Assembly: GCA_965660875.1 (NCBI GenBank)
Contig: CBFIBQ010000002.1
Location: 124,001 to 188,000 of the forward strand
From: UBA6770 sp965660875
Lineage (GTDB): Bacteria > Bacteroidota > Bacteroidia > Flavobacteriales_G > Salibacteraceae
Length of the DNA: 64,000 nucleotides
Reading direction: 5' to 3'
Shown: piece after piece, positions 26,066 through 33,281 of the stretch
Layout of the letters: every line of letters starts with the position of its first letter
Position numbering within the stretch: the first letter of the stretch is position 1
Notes under the pieces: generated by a model
The model's database searches: none
The model's input: the letters and a program-made list of their open reading frames with translations, nothing else
What the model was told of the DNA's origin: nothing
Translations under genes and position numbers: made by a program

Positions 26066-26652
26066 TTTTACCAATTTATGCATACGGGCACCCGGTGCTT
26101 CGTAAAGAATGTGAGGAGATTGAAGAAAACGATAAGGACATTCACCAAGTGATTGAAAACATGTTTGAAACCATGTATGCTGCAAGTGGTGTGGGTTTAG
26201 CGGCACCTCAGGTTGGGTTGAATCTTCGGCTATTTATTGTAGATGGAACACGCTACGCAGAAGACTATAAAAATTCTAATGATCCAGAGGAGCAGAAGGA
26301 GTATGAAAACTTGAAGGATTTTAAAAAGGTTTTTATCAATCCAATAATTGTTGAAGAAACGGGCGACAATTGGGCTTTTGAAGAGGGCTGCCTGAGTATA
26401 CCTCAAATTCGAGCTGATGTAAAACGCCAAGAAGAGGTGCTTATTGAATATTTCGATGCCGATTGGAACCTGAAAGAAGAGCGCTTTGACGGATTTGCTG
26501 CAAGAGTAATACAGCACGAGTACGATCATATTGAAGGCGTGCTGTTCACAGATAAAATCAGTCCGATTAAAAAAAGATTGATGCAACGAAAGCTTTCTAA
26601 CATAAAGAAAGGTAAAATTGATGCGGGATATAAAATGAGATTCGTAAAATGA
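26062..26652 (+). CDS. def: peptide deformylase
   Basis: It removes the formyl group from the N-terminal methionine of new proteins (196 aa). The three metal-site motifs are intact: GVGLAAPQVG (about 44-53), EEGCLSIP with Cys110, and HEYDH with His152, Glu153 and His156. A 15-residue insertion rich in acidic residues (NSNDPEEQKEYENLKD) lies between motifs 1 and 2, as in other Bacteroidota enzymes. Translation is coupled to ruvX through ATGA, and its own stop overlaps the following lipoprotein gene. Confidence 0.95.
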   Translation: MILPIYAYGHPVLRKECEEIEENDKDIHQVIENMFETMYAASGVGLAAPQVGLNLRLFIVDGTRYAEDYKNSNDPEEQKEYENLKDFKKVFINPIIVEETGDNWAFEEGCLSIPQIRADVKRQEEVLIEYFDADWNLKEERFDGFAARVIQHEYDHIEGVLFTDKISPIKKRLMQRKLSNIKKGKIDAGYKMRFVK

Positions 26653-27200
26653 GAAAGTACAGTTTAGTGTTTGTTTTAGCTGTTGTATTGGCAGCTTGCG
26701 GAGGAGAAAAAGTCGAAAAGGCAAAAAAGCTAACTCCTGAAGAATTAAAACAACAGGCCTATGACCAAATCATGTCCATGGAAAAATCTATGATGGCCGT
26801 TCAAAATGATAAAATAGATACTATGAAAGCTACAAAGCTTTCGAAGTTATACGTATCGTTTGCGCTAAATAATCTCAAAGACAAAGAAGCGTCTGACTTT
26901 ATGTTTAAAGCAGGTGAGTTGCGAATGGGAGTGGGCCAATTCAATAAAAGTATTGAGATTTTTGAGCAGCTTAACCGCAGTTTTCCAGAACACGATAAAG
27001 CGGCCGAAACGGATTATTTGATCGCTTTTATCTATCACAACTACTTGATGAACCTTGGCACTGCAGAAGCAAAATACCGAGTAGTTATCAAGAAATATCC
27101 AAATCACGATTTGGCTCAAGATGCTCGAGTGGCAATTAAAACACTAGGCATGTCCGATGAAGAGCTGATTGAAATGTTTGAAAAGAAAAATGGAGTGTGA
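26649..27200 (+). CDS. TPR-like lipoprotein
   Basis: A 183-aa lipoprotein with signal peptide MRKYSLVFVLAVVLAAC (lipobox LAAC, Cys17). The mature part is helical, with TPR/YbgF-like repeats (FMFKAGELRMGVGQFNKSIEIF, then TDYLIAFIYHNYLMNLGTAEAKYRVVIKKYPNHDLAQDARVAI), as in BamD/CpoB-type proteins that hold envelope complexes together. It is too short to be a full BamD. It is the last gene of the ruvX-def operon, joined by an ATGA overlap. The partner is unknown. Confidence 0.72.
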   Translation: MRKYSLVFVLAVVLAACGGEKVEKAKKLTPEELKQQAYDQIMSMEKSMMAVQNDKIDTMKATKLSKLYVSFALNNLKDKEASDFMFKAGELRMGVGQFNKSIEIFEQLNRSFPEHDKAAETDYLIAFIYHNYLMNLGTAEAKYRVVIKKYPNHDLAQDARVAIKTLGMSDEELIEMFEKKNGV

Positions 27201-27352
27201 TACACACGAAATTCAATGTATTGATTATTAGATAATTCGAATATTGAGGCTTGTAATAATTGTGTTCAAGGAAAACGGTTTGTTCTGATAAACTGTTAAA
27301 AAGACTAACATACAGTTAACATTAGGGGATAAATGTCAAGGTTTTACTGAGG

Positions 27353-27360
27353 TATTTTTG
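27353..27360 (+). promoter_or_regulatory. -7 box for the Na/Pi symporter gene
   Basis: TATTTTTG matches TAnnTTTG and ends 15 bp before the ATG. Confidence 0.4.
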
Positions 27361-27375
27361 CGCAAAATCTAGAGA

Positions 27376-29118
27376 ATGGAATTCGGGCTTGTTGATGGTA
27401 TTGAAATAATTGGAGCACTTGGGTTCTTCATTTATGGCATGAAGGTCATGAGTGAAGGGATTCAGAAGGCTGCAGGCAGCCAACTGAAAAAAGTGCTAGG
27501 TACCATGACCAAAAACCGATACTTGGGCGTCTTGTCAGGATTCTTGATTACGGCGCTTGTACAATCCTCATCTGTTACCACAGTAATGACGGTGAGTTTC
27601 GTTAATGCGGGACTACTCTCTTTGATTCAATCCGCGGGTATTATGATGGGAGCCAACATAGGTACTACCATTACCGCTTGGTTGGTATCCATACTCGGTT
27701 TCAAAATAAAAATATCGGCATTGGCATTGCCAATTATCGCGACGGCATTTCCTATGATGTTCATTCGAAAAGGTAATTGGCGTTTTTGGGCGGAGTTTTT
27801 AATTGGATTTGCATTGTTATTTATGGGGTTAGACTTTTTAAAAGGTGCTGTACCCGATATAAAACACAATCCAGATATGCTTCAATTCTTGCAAGGCTTT
27901 GCAAATTGGGGTTATGCTTCATACCTAATATTCATTGCCATTGGTACCGTTTTGACCATTGTGGTTCAATCCTCAAGCGCCTCAATGACCATTACGCTTA
28001 TTCTTGTAGCCAAAGGTTGGATTCCATTCGATGTTGCTGCTGCAATGGTAATGGGAGAGAATATAGGTACAACTATTACTGCTGCATTGGCTTCAATAGT
28101 CGGTAATGTGCATGCAAAACGTTCTGCACGCATCCATTCTATGTTCAATATTATCGGAGTAACTTGGATGCTGCTCATTTTCCCATTCTTCCTTGAGTTT
28201 GTTGAAATGGTAGCTATGGGAATGGGTTTTCCTTCTCCGCTAGAATGGGGTAGGAAAATGGACTTATCTGTGCTGTCAGAAGAAGAAATGAAAACGCGTG
28301 TTATTGCTGTTACCTATGGCTTATCTGCATTTCATACCTTGTTCAACTTTATCAATGTAATTGTACTTATTGGATTTGCACACAAACTAGCAGCTATTGC
28401 GGAGAAACTGGTTAAACCAAAAGATGAGGACGATGAAAAGTTCTCACTAGAGTACATTGGTTCTGGAGTAACTGCCTCCGTAGAACTGTCGTTGTTGGAG
28501 GCGAAAAAAGAAATTGGGAACTTTGGTAAAGTTGTAGCAAAAATGATGAGGCATTTGGACCTTATCCTGTCGGAGCAGAATTCGGCAGTGATAAAGAAAA
28601 AACTTAAAAAAATTCAGAAGTATGAAGATATTTCGGATCAATTAGAAGTAGAGGTAGGTCAATATTTATTGAAGCTTTCTGAAACTGAGTTGACTGAGAA
28701 AACCTCTATTACCATAAGAAGTATGCTGAGTGCGATAAATAACTTAGAACGTGCAGCAGATGTTATTTATCAAATGTCCAGAACTATTGAGCGAAAAATT
28801 GATGGGAAGGTTTGGTTTACTCCAGAACAAAGAGAAAATTTAATGGAGTTGTTTGTTAATGTGAATCAAGCCATTGTTATTATGCAAGGAAATTTAGAAG
28901 GCTCCTATGATAATGTTCAAAAGGAAGAAGCTAAAGCTGTTGAAGAGCAAATCAACAAATTGCGTTCGAAATTTAGAAAACAGCACCTAAAGAGTATTGA
29001 AAAAGGGGATTACAATATTAAAGCTGGATTAATTTTCGTTGATTTAATATCCTCAGCAGAAAAGCTGGGCGATCACATTTATGACGTTAATGCAGATATT
29101 GCTGGTGAGGCGGTGTAA
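27376..29118 (+). CDS. Na+/phosphate symporter with PhoU-like domain
   Basis: A 580-aa NptA/YjbB-type inner-membrane transporter importing or exporting phosphate with sodium. Two inverted repeats each carry the QSSS signature (residues 63-66 and 198-201) followed by GANIGTT/GENIGTT. Eight or so membrane helices fill residues 5-340. The C-terminal 210 residues are a helical PhoU-like domain (ELSLLEAKKEIGNFGKVVAKMM ... ERAADVIYQM ... EKLGDHIYDV) facing the cytoplasm. The MBL hydrolase follows after 23 bp on the same strand and may be co-transcribed. Control by phosphate is not visible in the sequence. Confidence 0.92.
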   Translation: MEFGLVDGIEIIGALGFFIYGMKVMSEGIQKAAGSQLKKVLGTMTKNRYLGVLSGFLITALVQSSSVTTVMTVSFVNAGLLSLIQSAGIMMGANIGTTITAWLVSILGFKIKISALALPIIATAFPMMFIRKGNWRFWAEFLIGFALLFMGLDFLKGAVPDIKHNPDMLQFLQGFANWGYASYLIFIAIGTVLTIVVQSSSASMTITLILVAKGWIPFDVAAAMVMGENIGTTITAALASIVGNVHAKRSARIHSMFNIIGVTWMLLIFPFFLEFVEMVAMGMGFPSPLEWGRKMDLSVLSEEEMKTRVIAVTYGLSAFHTLFNFINVIVLIGFAHKLAAIAEKLVKPKDEDDEKFSLEYIGSGVTASVELSLLEAKKEIGNFGKVVAKMMRHLDLILSEQNSAVIKKKLKKIQKYEDISDQLEVEVGQYLLKLSETELTEKTSITIRSMLSAINNLERAADVIYQMSRTIERKIDGKVWFTPEQRENLMELFVNVNQAIVIMQGNLEGSYDNVQKEEAKAVEEQINKLRSKFRKQHLKSIEKGDYNIKAGLIFVDLISSAEKLGDHIYDVNADIAGEAV

Positions 29119-29141
29119 CCACTGAACAGTATAATTACAAA

Positions 29142-30260
29142 ATGAAGACAGTAAAACGCCTATTTGCACTCATTGGTTTAACGATTGCTGTTTTTATAAT
29201 TGGCGTAATTCTTTTTGTCTCCCTTGCACCACAATTTGGACGTGTCCCTGAAGGGGCTGACTTGGAGAAATTAAAGAAATCTCAACATTACCAAAATGGA
29301 GTATTTGTCAACTTAATAGAGACAAGTATGGAAGTTGATATTTCAAGCATGCCGGGCATGCTGGCCGATTTTATAAACCCACCTGACGGAAAAAACCCGA
29401 ATAAACCCTTACCTACAAAATGGAGCGAAGGAAATGTATCCACTATTGATAGCATAGCTTACATAACCTGGTTTGGGCATTCTGCCGTCATGTTGGAAAT
29501 AGATAATAAAACTGTTCTTATCGACCCAATGCTTGGCCCCTCTTGCGCTCCGGTAAGTTTTATGACAAAACGATTCAAGTATGAGGAACCGATCGCGTTA
29601 GAGTCTTTGCCAATGATTGATGTGATAATTATTTCTCACGACCATTACGATCATTTAGATTATGAAACAATTGTAAAACTGAAGTCAAAAACGAGTCACT
29701 TTTTCACAGCACTTGGTGTAGGGTCGCACTTAAAGCACTGGGGCATAGCAGGTGAAAAAATCACCGAGTTGGATTGGTGGGAGTCTGCCAATTATAAAGG
29801 ATTGAAAATAACTGCTGCACCTGCGCGTCATTTTTCTGGACGAGCTATAAACGACAGAAATAAAACTCAGTGGGCAAGTTGGTGCGTAAAGGGTAAAAAT
29901 CAAAACATATACTTTAGTGGTGATGGAGGTTATGGCTCTCATTTTAAGGATATTGGCGATCGCTTAGGGCCTTTTGATTTTGCGATGCTTGAAAATGGTC
30001 AATATAACAAGCAGTGGGCGGCTATCCATATGATGCCCGAACAATCGGTTCAAGCAGGAATAGACGTAAAAGGAAAATTACTTATGCCTATTCATTGGGG
30101 AGCATTCGATTTAGCACCGCATGTTTGGCAGGACCCAATTGTTCGGTTTACCGCCAAAGCCAAAGAATTAAACAAAGAATACGTGACTCCAGTTATCGGA
30201 GAACGTTTTGCTTTAGGCACTGATAAACCCCAGCAAGAGTGGTGGAAAATGGTTGAGTAA
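29142..30260 (+). CDS. membrane-anchored MBL-fold hydrolase (NAPE-PLD/UlaG-like)
   Basis: A 372-aa metallo-beta-lactamase fold protein with one N-terminal membrane helix (about 8-30). The zinc ligands appear as ISHDHYDHLDY (HxHxDH, residues about 165-175), with further His in GPSC/ARHFSGR, FSGDGGYG and PIHWGAFD. The fold matches Lactamase_B_2 enzymes such as NAPE-type phospholipase D and UlaG. Substrates in that group are phosphodiesters or lactones; here a lipid phosphodiester is a reasonable guess because the enzyme is tethered to the membrane. It follows the Na/Pi symporter by 23 bp, hinting at a link to phosphate scavenging, which is inference. Confidence 0.85.
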   Translation: MKTVKRLFALIGLTIAVFIIGVILFVSLAPQFGRVPEGADLEKLKKSQHYQNGVFVNLIETSMEVDISSMPGMLADFINPPDGKNPNKPLPTKWSEGNVSTIDSIAYITWFGHSAVMLEIDNKTVLIDPMLGPSCAPVSFMTKRFKYEEPIALESLPMIDVIIISHDHYDHLDYETIVKLKSKTSHFFTALGVGSHLKHWGIAGEKITELDWWESANYKGLKITAAPARHFSGRAINDRNKTQWASWCVKGKNQNIYFSGDGGYGSHFKDIGDRLGPFDFAMLENGQYNKQWAAIHMMPEQSVQAGIDVKGKLLMPIHWGAFDLAPHVWQDPIVRFTAKAKELNKEYVTPVIGERFALGTDKPQQEWWKMVE

Positions 30261-30329
30261 ATGTTCTTTCTTATTTGATTTCAAATACTTCAATTTAGCT
30301 ATTGAGGTATTTTTTTTGCATAAAAGCAC

Positions 30330-30352
30330 AATACATAAGAATATTATGTATT
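30330..30352. promoter_or_regulatory. perfect palindrome, probable PadR operator
   Basis: Arms AATACATAA (30330-30338) and TTATGTATT (30344-30352) form a perfect 9-bp inverted repeat around a 5-bp spacer, ending 8 bp before the PadR start. It contains ACAT and ATGT half-sites 9 bp apart, similar in kind to PadR-family operators, and its position fits autoregulation. Confidence 0.6.
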
Positions 30353-30360
30353 ATTGCCTT

Positions 30361-30711
30361 ATGTATTCAAAAGAACTATTAAAAGGAACTCTAAAAACGG
30401 TGATTGTAAGTCTATTAAAAGACGGTGGTCGCATGTACGGTTATGAAATAACACAGCGGGTGAAAGAGGTTAGTAATGATAAAGTAATGCTTACAGAAGG
30501 TGCATTGTACCCGATGCTGCATAAGTTAGAAGCTGAAGGAGTGTTAGAGACCCAAACTGAAAAAACAGGAAAACGCGTTCGAAAGTACTATAAGTTAACC
30601 GAGACTGGGGTAACTACGGCCGATGAAATGGTTCAGGAGTTTTTAGATTTTATGGAAACTATGAAAATAATTGTAGAAGGAAATTCAGCTCCTCAACATG
30701 GAATTGCTTAG
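30361..30711 (+). CDS. PadR family transcriptional regulator
   Basis: A 116-aa winged-helix regulator of the short PadR type. The core reads LLKDGGRMYGYEITQRVKEVS, then LTEGALYPMLHKLEAEGVLE, the characteristic G-x-x-Y-P-x-L-x-R/K-L-E recognition helix, followed by KTGKRVRKYYKLTETG in the wing. The C-terminal helix (about 92-112) would dimerise. A longer frame exists upstream, but the ATG at 30361 gives the normal length and begins 8 bp after a perfect palindrome. The next gene's start lies inside its last codons (14-bp overlap), so the two are translationally coupled: regulator plus membrane protein. Confidence 0.9.
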   Translation: MYSKELLKGTLKTVIVSLLKDGGRMYGYEITQRVKEVSNDKVMLTEGALYPMLHKLEAEGVLETQTEKTGKRVRKYYKLTETGVTTADEMVQEFLDFMETMKIIVEGNSAPQHGIA

Positions 30712-31432
30712 TGATAGACAGATTGACCAAGTCAATGATATTCTAGTTAATCAAGGGGTGACCTACGAAGAGCTTCGGAATGACTTGCTAGACCATATTT
30801 GTTGCATAATTGAAGAGGGGATAGAGCAAGATAAAAACTTTTCTTTATGCCTTGAAGAAGCACTAGAACGATTTGGTTTAGAGAACTTTAGAACCATACA
30901 AGAAAGTACAATGTATTTGTTAAATCAAAAATTAAATAAAATGAAAAAAGTAACATCAATTGTCGGGTTAGTGGCCTCCCTTATGGTCGTAGCAGGAGTA
31001 ATATTCAAGGTAAATCACATGCTTGGCGCAGGTATTTTACTTATTGTTGGCGTTAGTTCAATCGCTCTTATCGTGTTGCCTTTACTGGCATATATGACTG
31101 TGGTAGCTAAGGAGGATATTCAAACCACTATTACATCTATGGTTGGATATTTTTCGGCTATGTCAATGTCTATGGGTGGAATGTTTAAACTTATGCACTG
31201 GCCTGGAGCAAACTTGTTGTTCTGGACTGGGCTAGCAGTGTTACTTATAATATTTATGCCATTATTCACAGTTAAATCATATCGTCTAGCGGAAAACAAG
31301 GTGTTTGCTTTATCTAAGTCCGCACTCATAATAGCTGGGGTTAGTCTTTTGTGGAGCTTAAGTGCAAATACCAGAATTTTTAACGTTGAAGTTCCCGGAG
31401 GAAGTTCTAAACAGGTAGAAAATGTCAAATAA
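30698..31432 (+). CDS. membrane protein with duplicated GldL-like FKxxHxxGA motifs
   Basis: A 244-aa protein. The N-terminal 65 residues are helical and acidic and resemble the DUF1700/HAAS regulator-binding segment found beside PadR genes (ELRNDLLDHICCIIEEG). Five membrane helices follow (about 86-105, 108-130, 147-165, 172-192, 205-222). Two copies of one motif sit exactly 60 residues apart: GVIFKVNHMLGA (100-111) and GGMFKLMHWPGA (160-171). FKxxHxxGA is the pattern at the N-terminus of GldL, the T9SS/gliding proton-driven motor subunit. The protein is not GldL, because it lacks the long C-terminal region. Function is unknown; an ion-linked or signalling role controlled by PadR is inference. 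Confidence 0.7.
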   Translation: MELLSDRQIDQVNDILVNQGVTYEELRNDLLDHICCIIEEGIEQDKNFSLCLEEALERFGLENFRTIQESTMYLLNQKLNKMKKVTSIVGLVASLMVVAGVIFKVNHMLGAGILLIVGVSSIALIVLPLLAYMTVVAKEDIQTTITSMVGYFSAMSMSMGGMFKLMHWPGANLLFWTGLAVLLIIFMPLFTVKSYRLAENKVFALSKSALIIAGVSLLWSLSANTRIFNVEVPGGSSKQVENVK

Positions 31433-31456
31433 TAAAAGCTTAAAATTGATTAAATG

Positions 31457-31484
31457 AAAGCCTGCTTATGCAGGCTTTTTTTTT
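31457..31484 (+). terminator. rho-independent terminator of the PadR operon
   Basis: Arms AAAGCCTGC (31457-31465) and GCAGGCTTT (31470-31478) with a TTAT loop are followed by a T-tract, 24 bp after the membrane protein's stop codon. Confidence 0.88.
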
Positions 31485-31530
31485 GTGTTGTTGTTGGATA
31501 ATGAGAGTTTTAATTATTATTCTCAAGTGC

Positions 31531-31648
31531 CGTCATTCTCACGAAAGCAGGAATCTAAAGTCTTAAAATAGATTAGCTGCGCTGTGCTCCTTTGTTGATT
31601 CCTGTCGGAGTTTATCCCTTTGTAGCGCGGGGCAGGAATCGAGATTCC
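31531..31648. repeat. intergenic repeat-like element with GCAGGAATC copies
   Basis: This gap of about 315 bp (31433-31747) holds, after the terminator, a GC-richer stretch unlike its surroundings. GCAGGAATC occurs at 31547-31555 and 31632-31640, with the inverse GATTCCTG at 31597-31604. GGAATC-GA-GATTCC forms a tight inverted repeat at 31635-31648. The starting text CGTCATTCTCACGAAAGC resembles dispersed palindromic repeats that other bacteria carry between genes. Whether it is multi-copy in this genome cannot be seen from one window. Confidence 0.45.
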
Positions 31649-31747
31649 AATAAAATTCGAACATCACCCTTTATACCTAATTCTTACCATTTATTAAGCA
31701 ATTGATATAGTCTTCCTAGGCTAGTTTTACAAAACCAATTACTGGTA

Positions 31748-32179
31748 GTGAATCTGAAATTTGGTTATGTAAGGGAGGATATTGGCGTCAAGTCTTTCTT
31801 GTACGACAACATTAAAAAAGACGAATATGAAAAGGACAATGAGGTTTTGTATTATTTAATTAAAGATTTCTGGCCGGAGCAAGATATAAATCACAAGAAG
31901 TATATTAAGAGTCAAGGGTTTAAAGAATTTGCAGTTTATCAGCGTATGCTTTACGCTATGATTTTTGCTGCTGTAAAGCAAAATCTATCGAATATAAATT
32001 TCGGTCGCACAGCTGAAGAGCTTATGTCTACATGGGGTGCTTCACCAGTCTCTATGAAACTCTATGTCCGTCTCAGAAGTAAATTATCTAATCGGCTTTT
32101 AAAGCCAATAATTTCAACCATCAAACCAAACGAATTCGAAATTCGAAATCCTTTTAAGGTGGCTTTTAACTTTGCCTAA
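31748..32179 (+). pseudogene. probable C-terminal remnant of a GNAT-like acyltransferase
   Basis: This 143-residue reading frame starts only with GTG and has no ATG. From residue 55 on (GFKEFAVYQRMLYAMIFAAV ... NINFGRTAEELMSTWGASPVSM ... IRNPFK) it resembles the end of larger Bacteroidota acyltransferases of the GNAT/FemX-like type, which I recall as about 350-400 aa. The catalytic N-terminal two thirds is missing, because the space upstream holds only a repeat-like element and a terminator. It may be a decayed gene, or a short gene still expressed: its stop overlaps the next ATG (TAATG). The family match is from memory and not checked. Confidence 0.45.
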
Positions 32180-33186
32180 TGGATTCGTTAACCCAGATTG
32201 TGTTAGGTGCCTCAGTTGCAGAGGTAACTTTAGGAAAAAAGGTTGGTAACAAAGCCATGCTTTGGGGAGCAATTGCTGGCACAATTCCAGACTTGGATGT
32301 ACTCGCAAAACAATTTACCGATATAGTTTCGGCTAACGAAATGCATAGGGGAGTGACGCATTCTATTTTGTTTAGCATTGTTATGTCGCCCATTTTTGGT
32401 TGGATGATTTCCAAACTGTACCGCAAATCAAAAAAAGCCAATTGGAAACAATGGTCGTGGTTGTTCTTTTGGAGTTTTATTACCCATCCATTATTAGATG
32501 CCCACACTACTTGGGGAACGCAACTGTTCTGGCCGTTAGACATTAAAGTTTCGTACCAAAATATTTTTGTTGCTGATCCTTTATATACCTTACCCTTTTT
32601 GGTGTGCACAGCCGCTGCCATGTTTTATAAACGAACCAACCCAAAGCGTGTTTCATGGAATCGATTGGGAATTATTTTGAGTTCAAGTTATATGCTCATA
32701 ACAATAGTTTTAAAAGGGTATACCTACTTTAAGTTTAAAGAGAGTTTGAACCAACAGGAAATTGAATACAATGAAATTTCCACCCGACCTACTCCGTTAA
32801 ATAGTGTGCTTTGGACTGCAAATGTTGACGCGGATTCAAGTTATTATATTGGCTATTATTCCATTCTAGACTCCGAAGGGGAAATTAAGTTCAATCGATT
32901 GCATAAAAACAGAGAGGAGTATAAGTCATTATTGAAAGAGGAAATAGTGCAAAGGCTGATTAAACTTTGTCGTGGCTGGTATTTAATTGAGAAGACATCG
33001 GACGGTTATGCGTTTAATGATTTGCGATTTGGCATGCTTACCGTAAATGCTGAAAAAGCGGACTTTGTCTTTTGCTATGACCTCAAATACGTGAATGGAA
33101 AACTCACCGTTGAACAGCGCGATCCAAAAATGCAAGCTGGGTCTGAAATGCTGCAAGCTCTCATAAAGCGGATTAAAGGTAACTAG
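32179..33186 (+). CDS. YdjM-type membrane-bound metal-dependent hydrolase
   Basis: A 335-aa inner-membrane protein of the YbcI/YdjM family. MDSLTQIVLGASVAEVTLG at the N-terminus, PDLD (about 39-42), and MHRGVTHSILFS with the conserved His pair are the family's metal-binding features; further His and Asp are in THPLLDAHTTWGTQLFWP. Four membrane helices are predicted in residues 25-205. The C-terminal 120 residues are soluble. The reaction is unproven in the whole family; in Escherichia coli ydjM belongs to the SOS regulon, but no LexA box is visible here. It is translationally coupled to the acyltransferase remnant upstream. Confidence 0.85.
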   Translation: MDSLTQIVLGASVAEVTLGKKVGNKAMLWGAIAGTIPDLDVLAKQFTDIVSANEMHRGVTHSILFSIVMSPIFGWMISKLYRKSKKANWKQWSWLFFWSFITHPLLDAHTTWGTQLFWPLDIKVSYQNIFVADPLYTLPFLVCTAAAMFYKRTNPKRVSWNRLGIILSSSYMLITIVLKGYTYFKFKESLNQQEIEYNEISTRPTPLNSVLWTANVDADSSYYIGYYSILDSEGEIKFNRLHKNREEYKSLLKEEIVQRLIKLCRGWYLIEKTSDGYAFNDLRFGMLTVNAEKADFVFCYDLKYVNGKLTVEQRDPKMQAGSEMLQALIKRIKGN

Positions 33187-33254
33187 CTCTTTACCACTTA
33201 ATTTCAAGCGCTGTTATTAACAGCTGTGCATTCTTCTCAATCATAAGATAAGGT

Positions 33255-33262
33255 TACTTTTG
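33255..33262 (+). promoter_or_regulatory. -7 box for the SulP transporter gene
   Basis: TACTTTTG matches TAnnTTTG and ends 19 bp before the ATG. Confidence 0.4.
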
Positions 33263-33281
33263 CCGCCTTTTTTAAAACGGC

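Noticed and set aside
26230..26724. A 164-codon minus-strand frame over def
   Set aside because: It spans two real, motif-bearing genes on the other strand, and its translation looks like a random hydrophobic/aromatic mix.
27201..27375. Small RNA or riboswitch in the gap before the Na/Pi gene
   Set aside because: A weak 8-bp stem (AACGGTTT/AAACTGTT) exists, but there is no T-tract or known riboswitch core.
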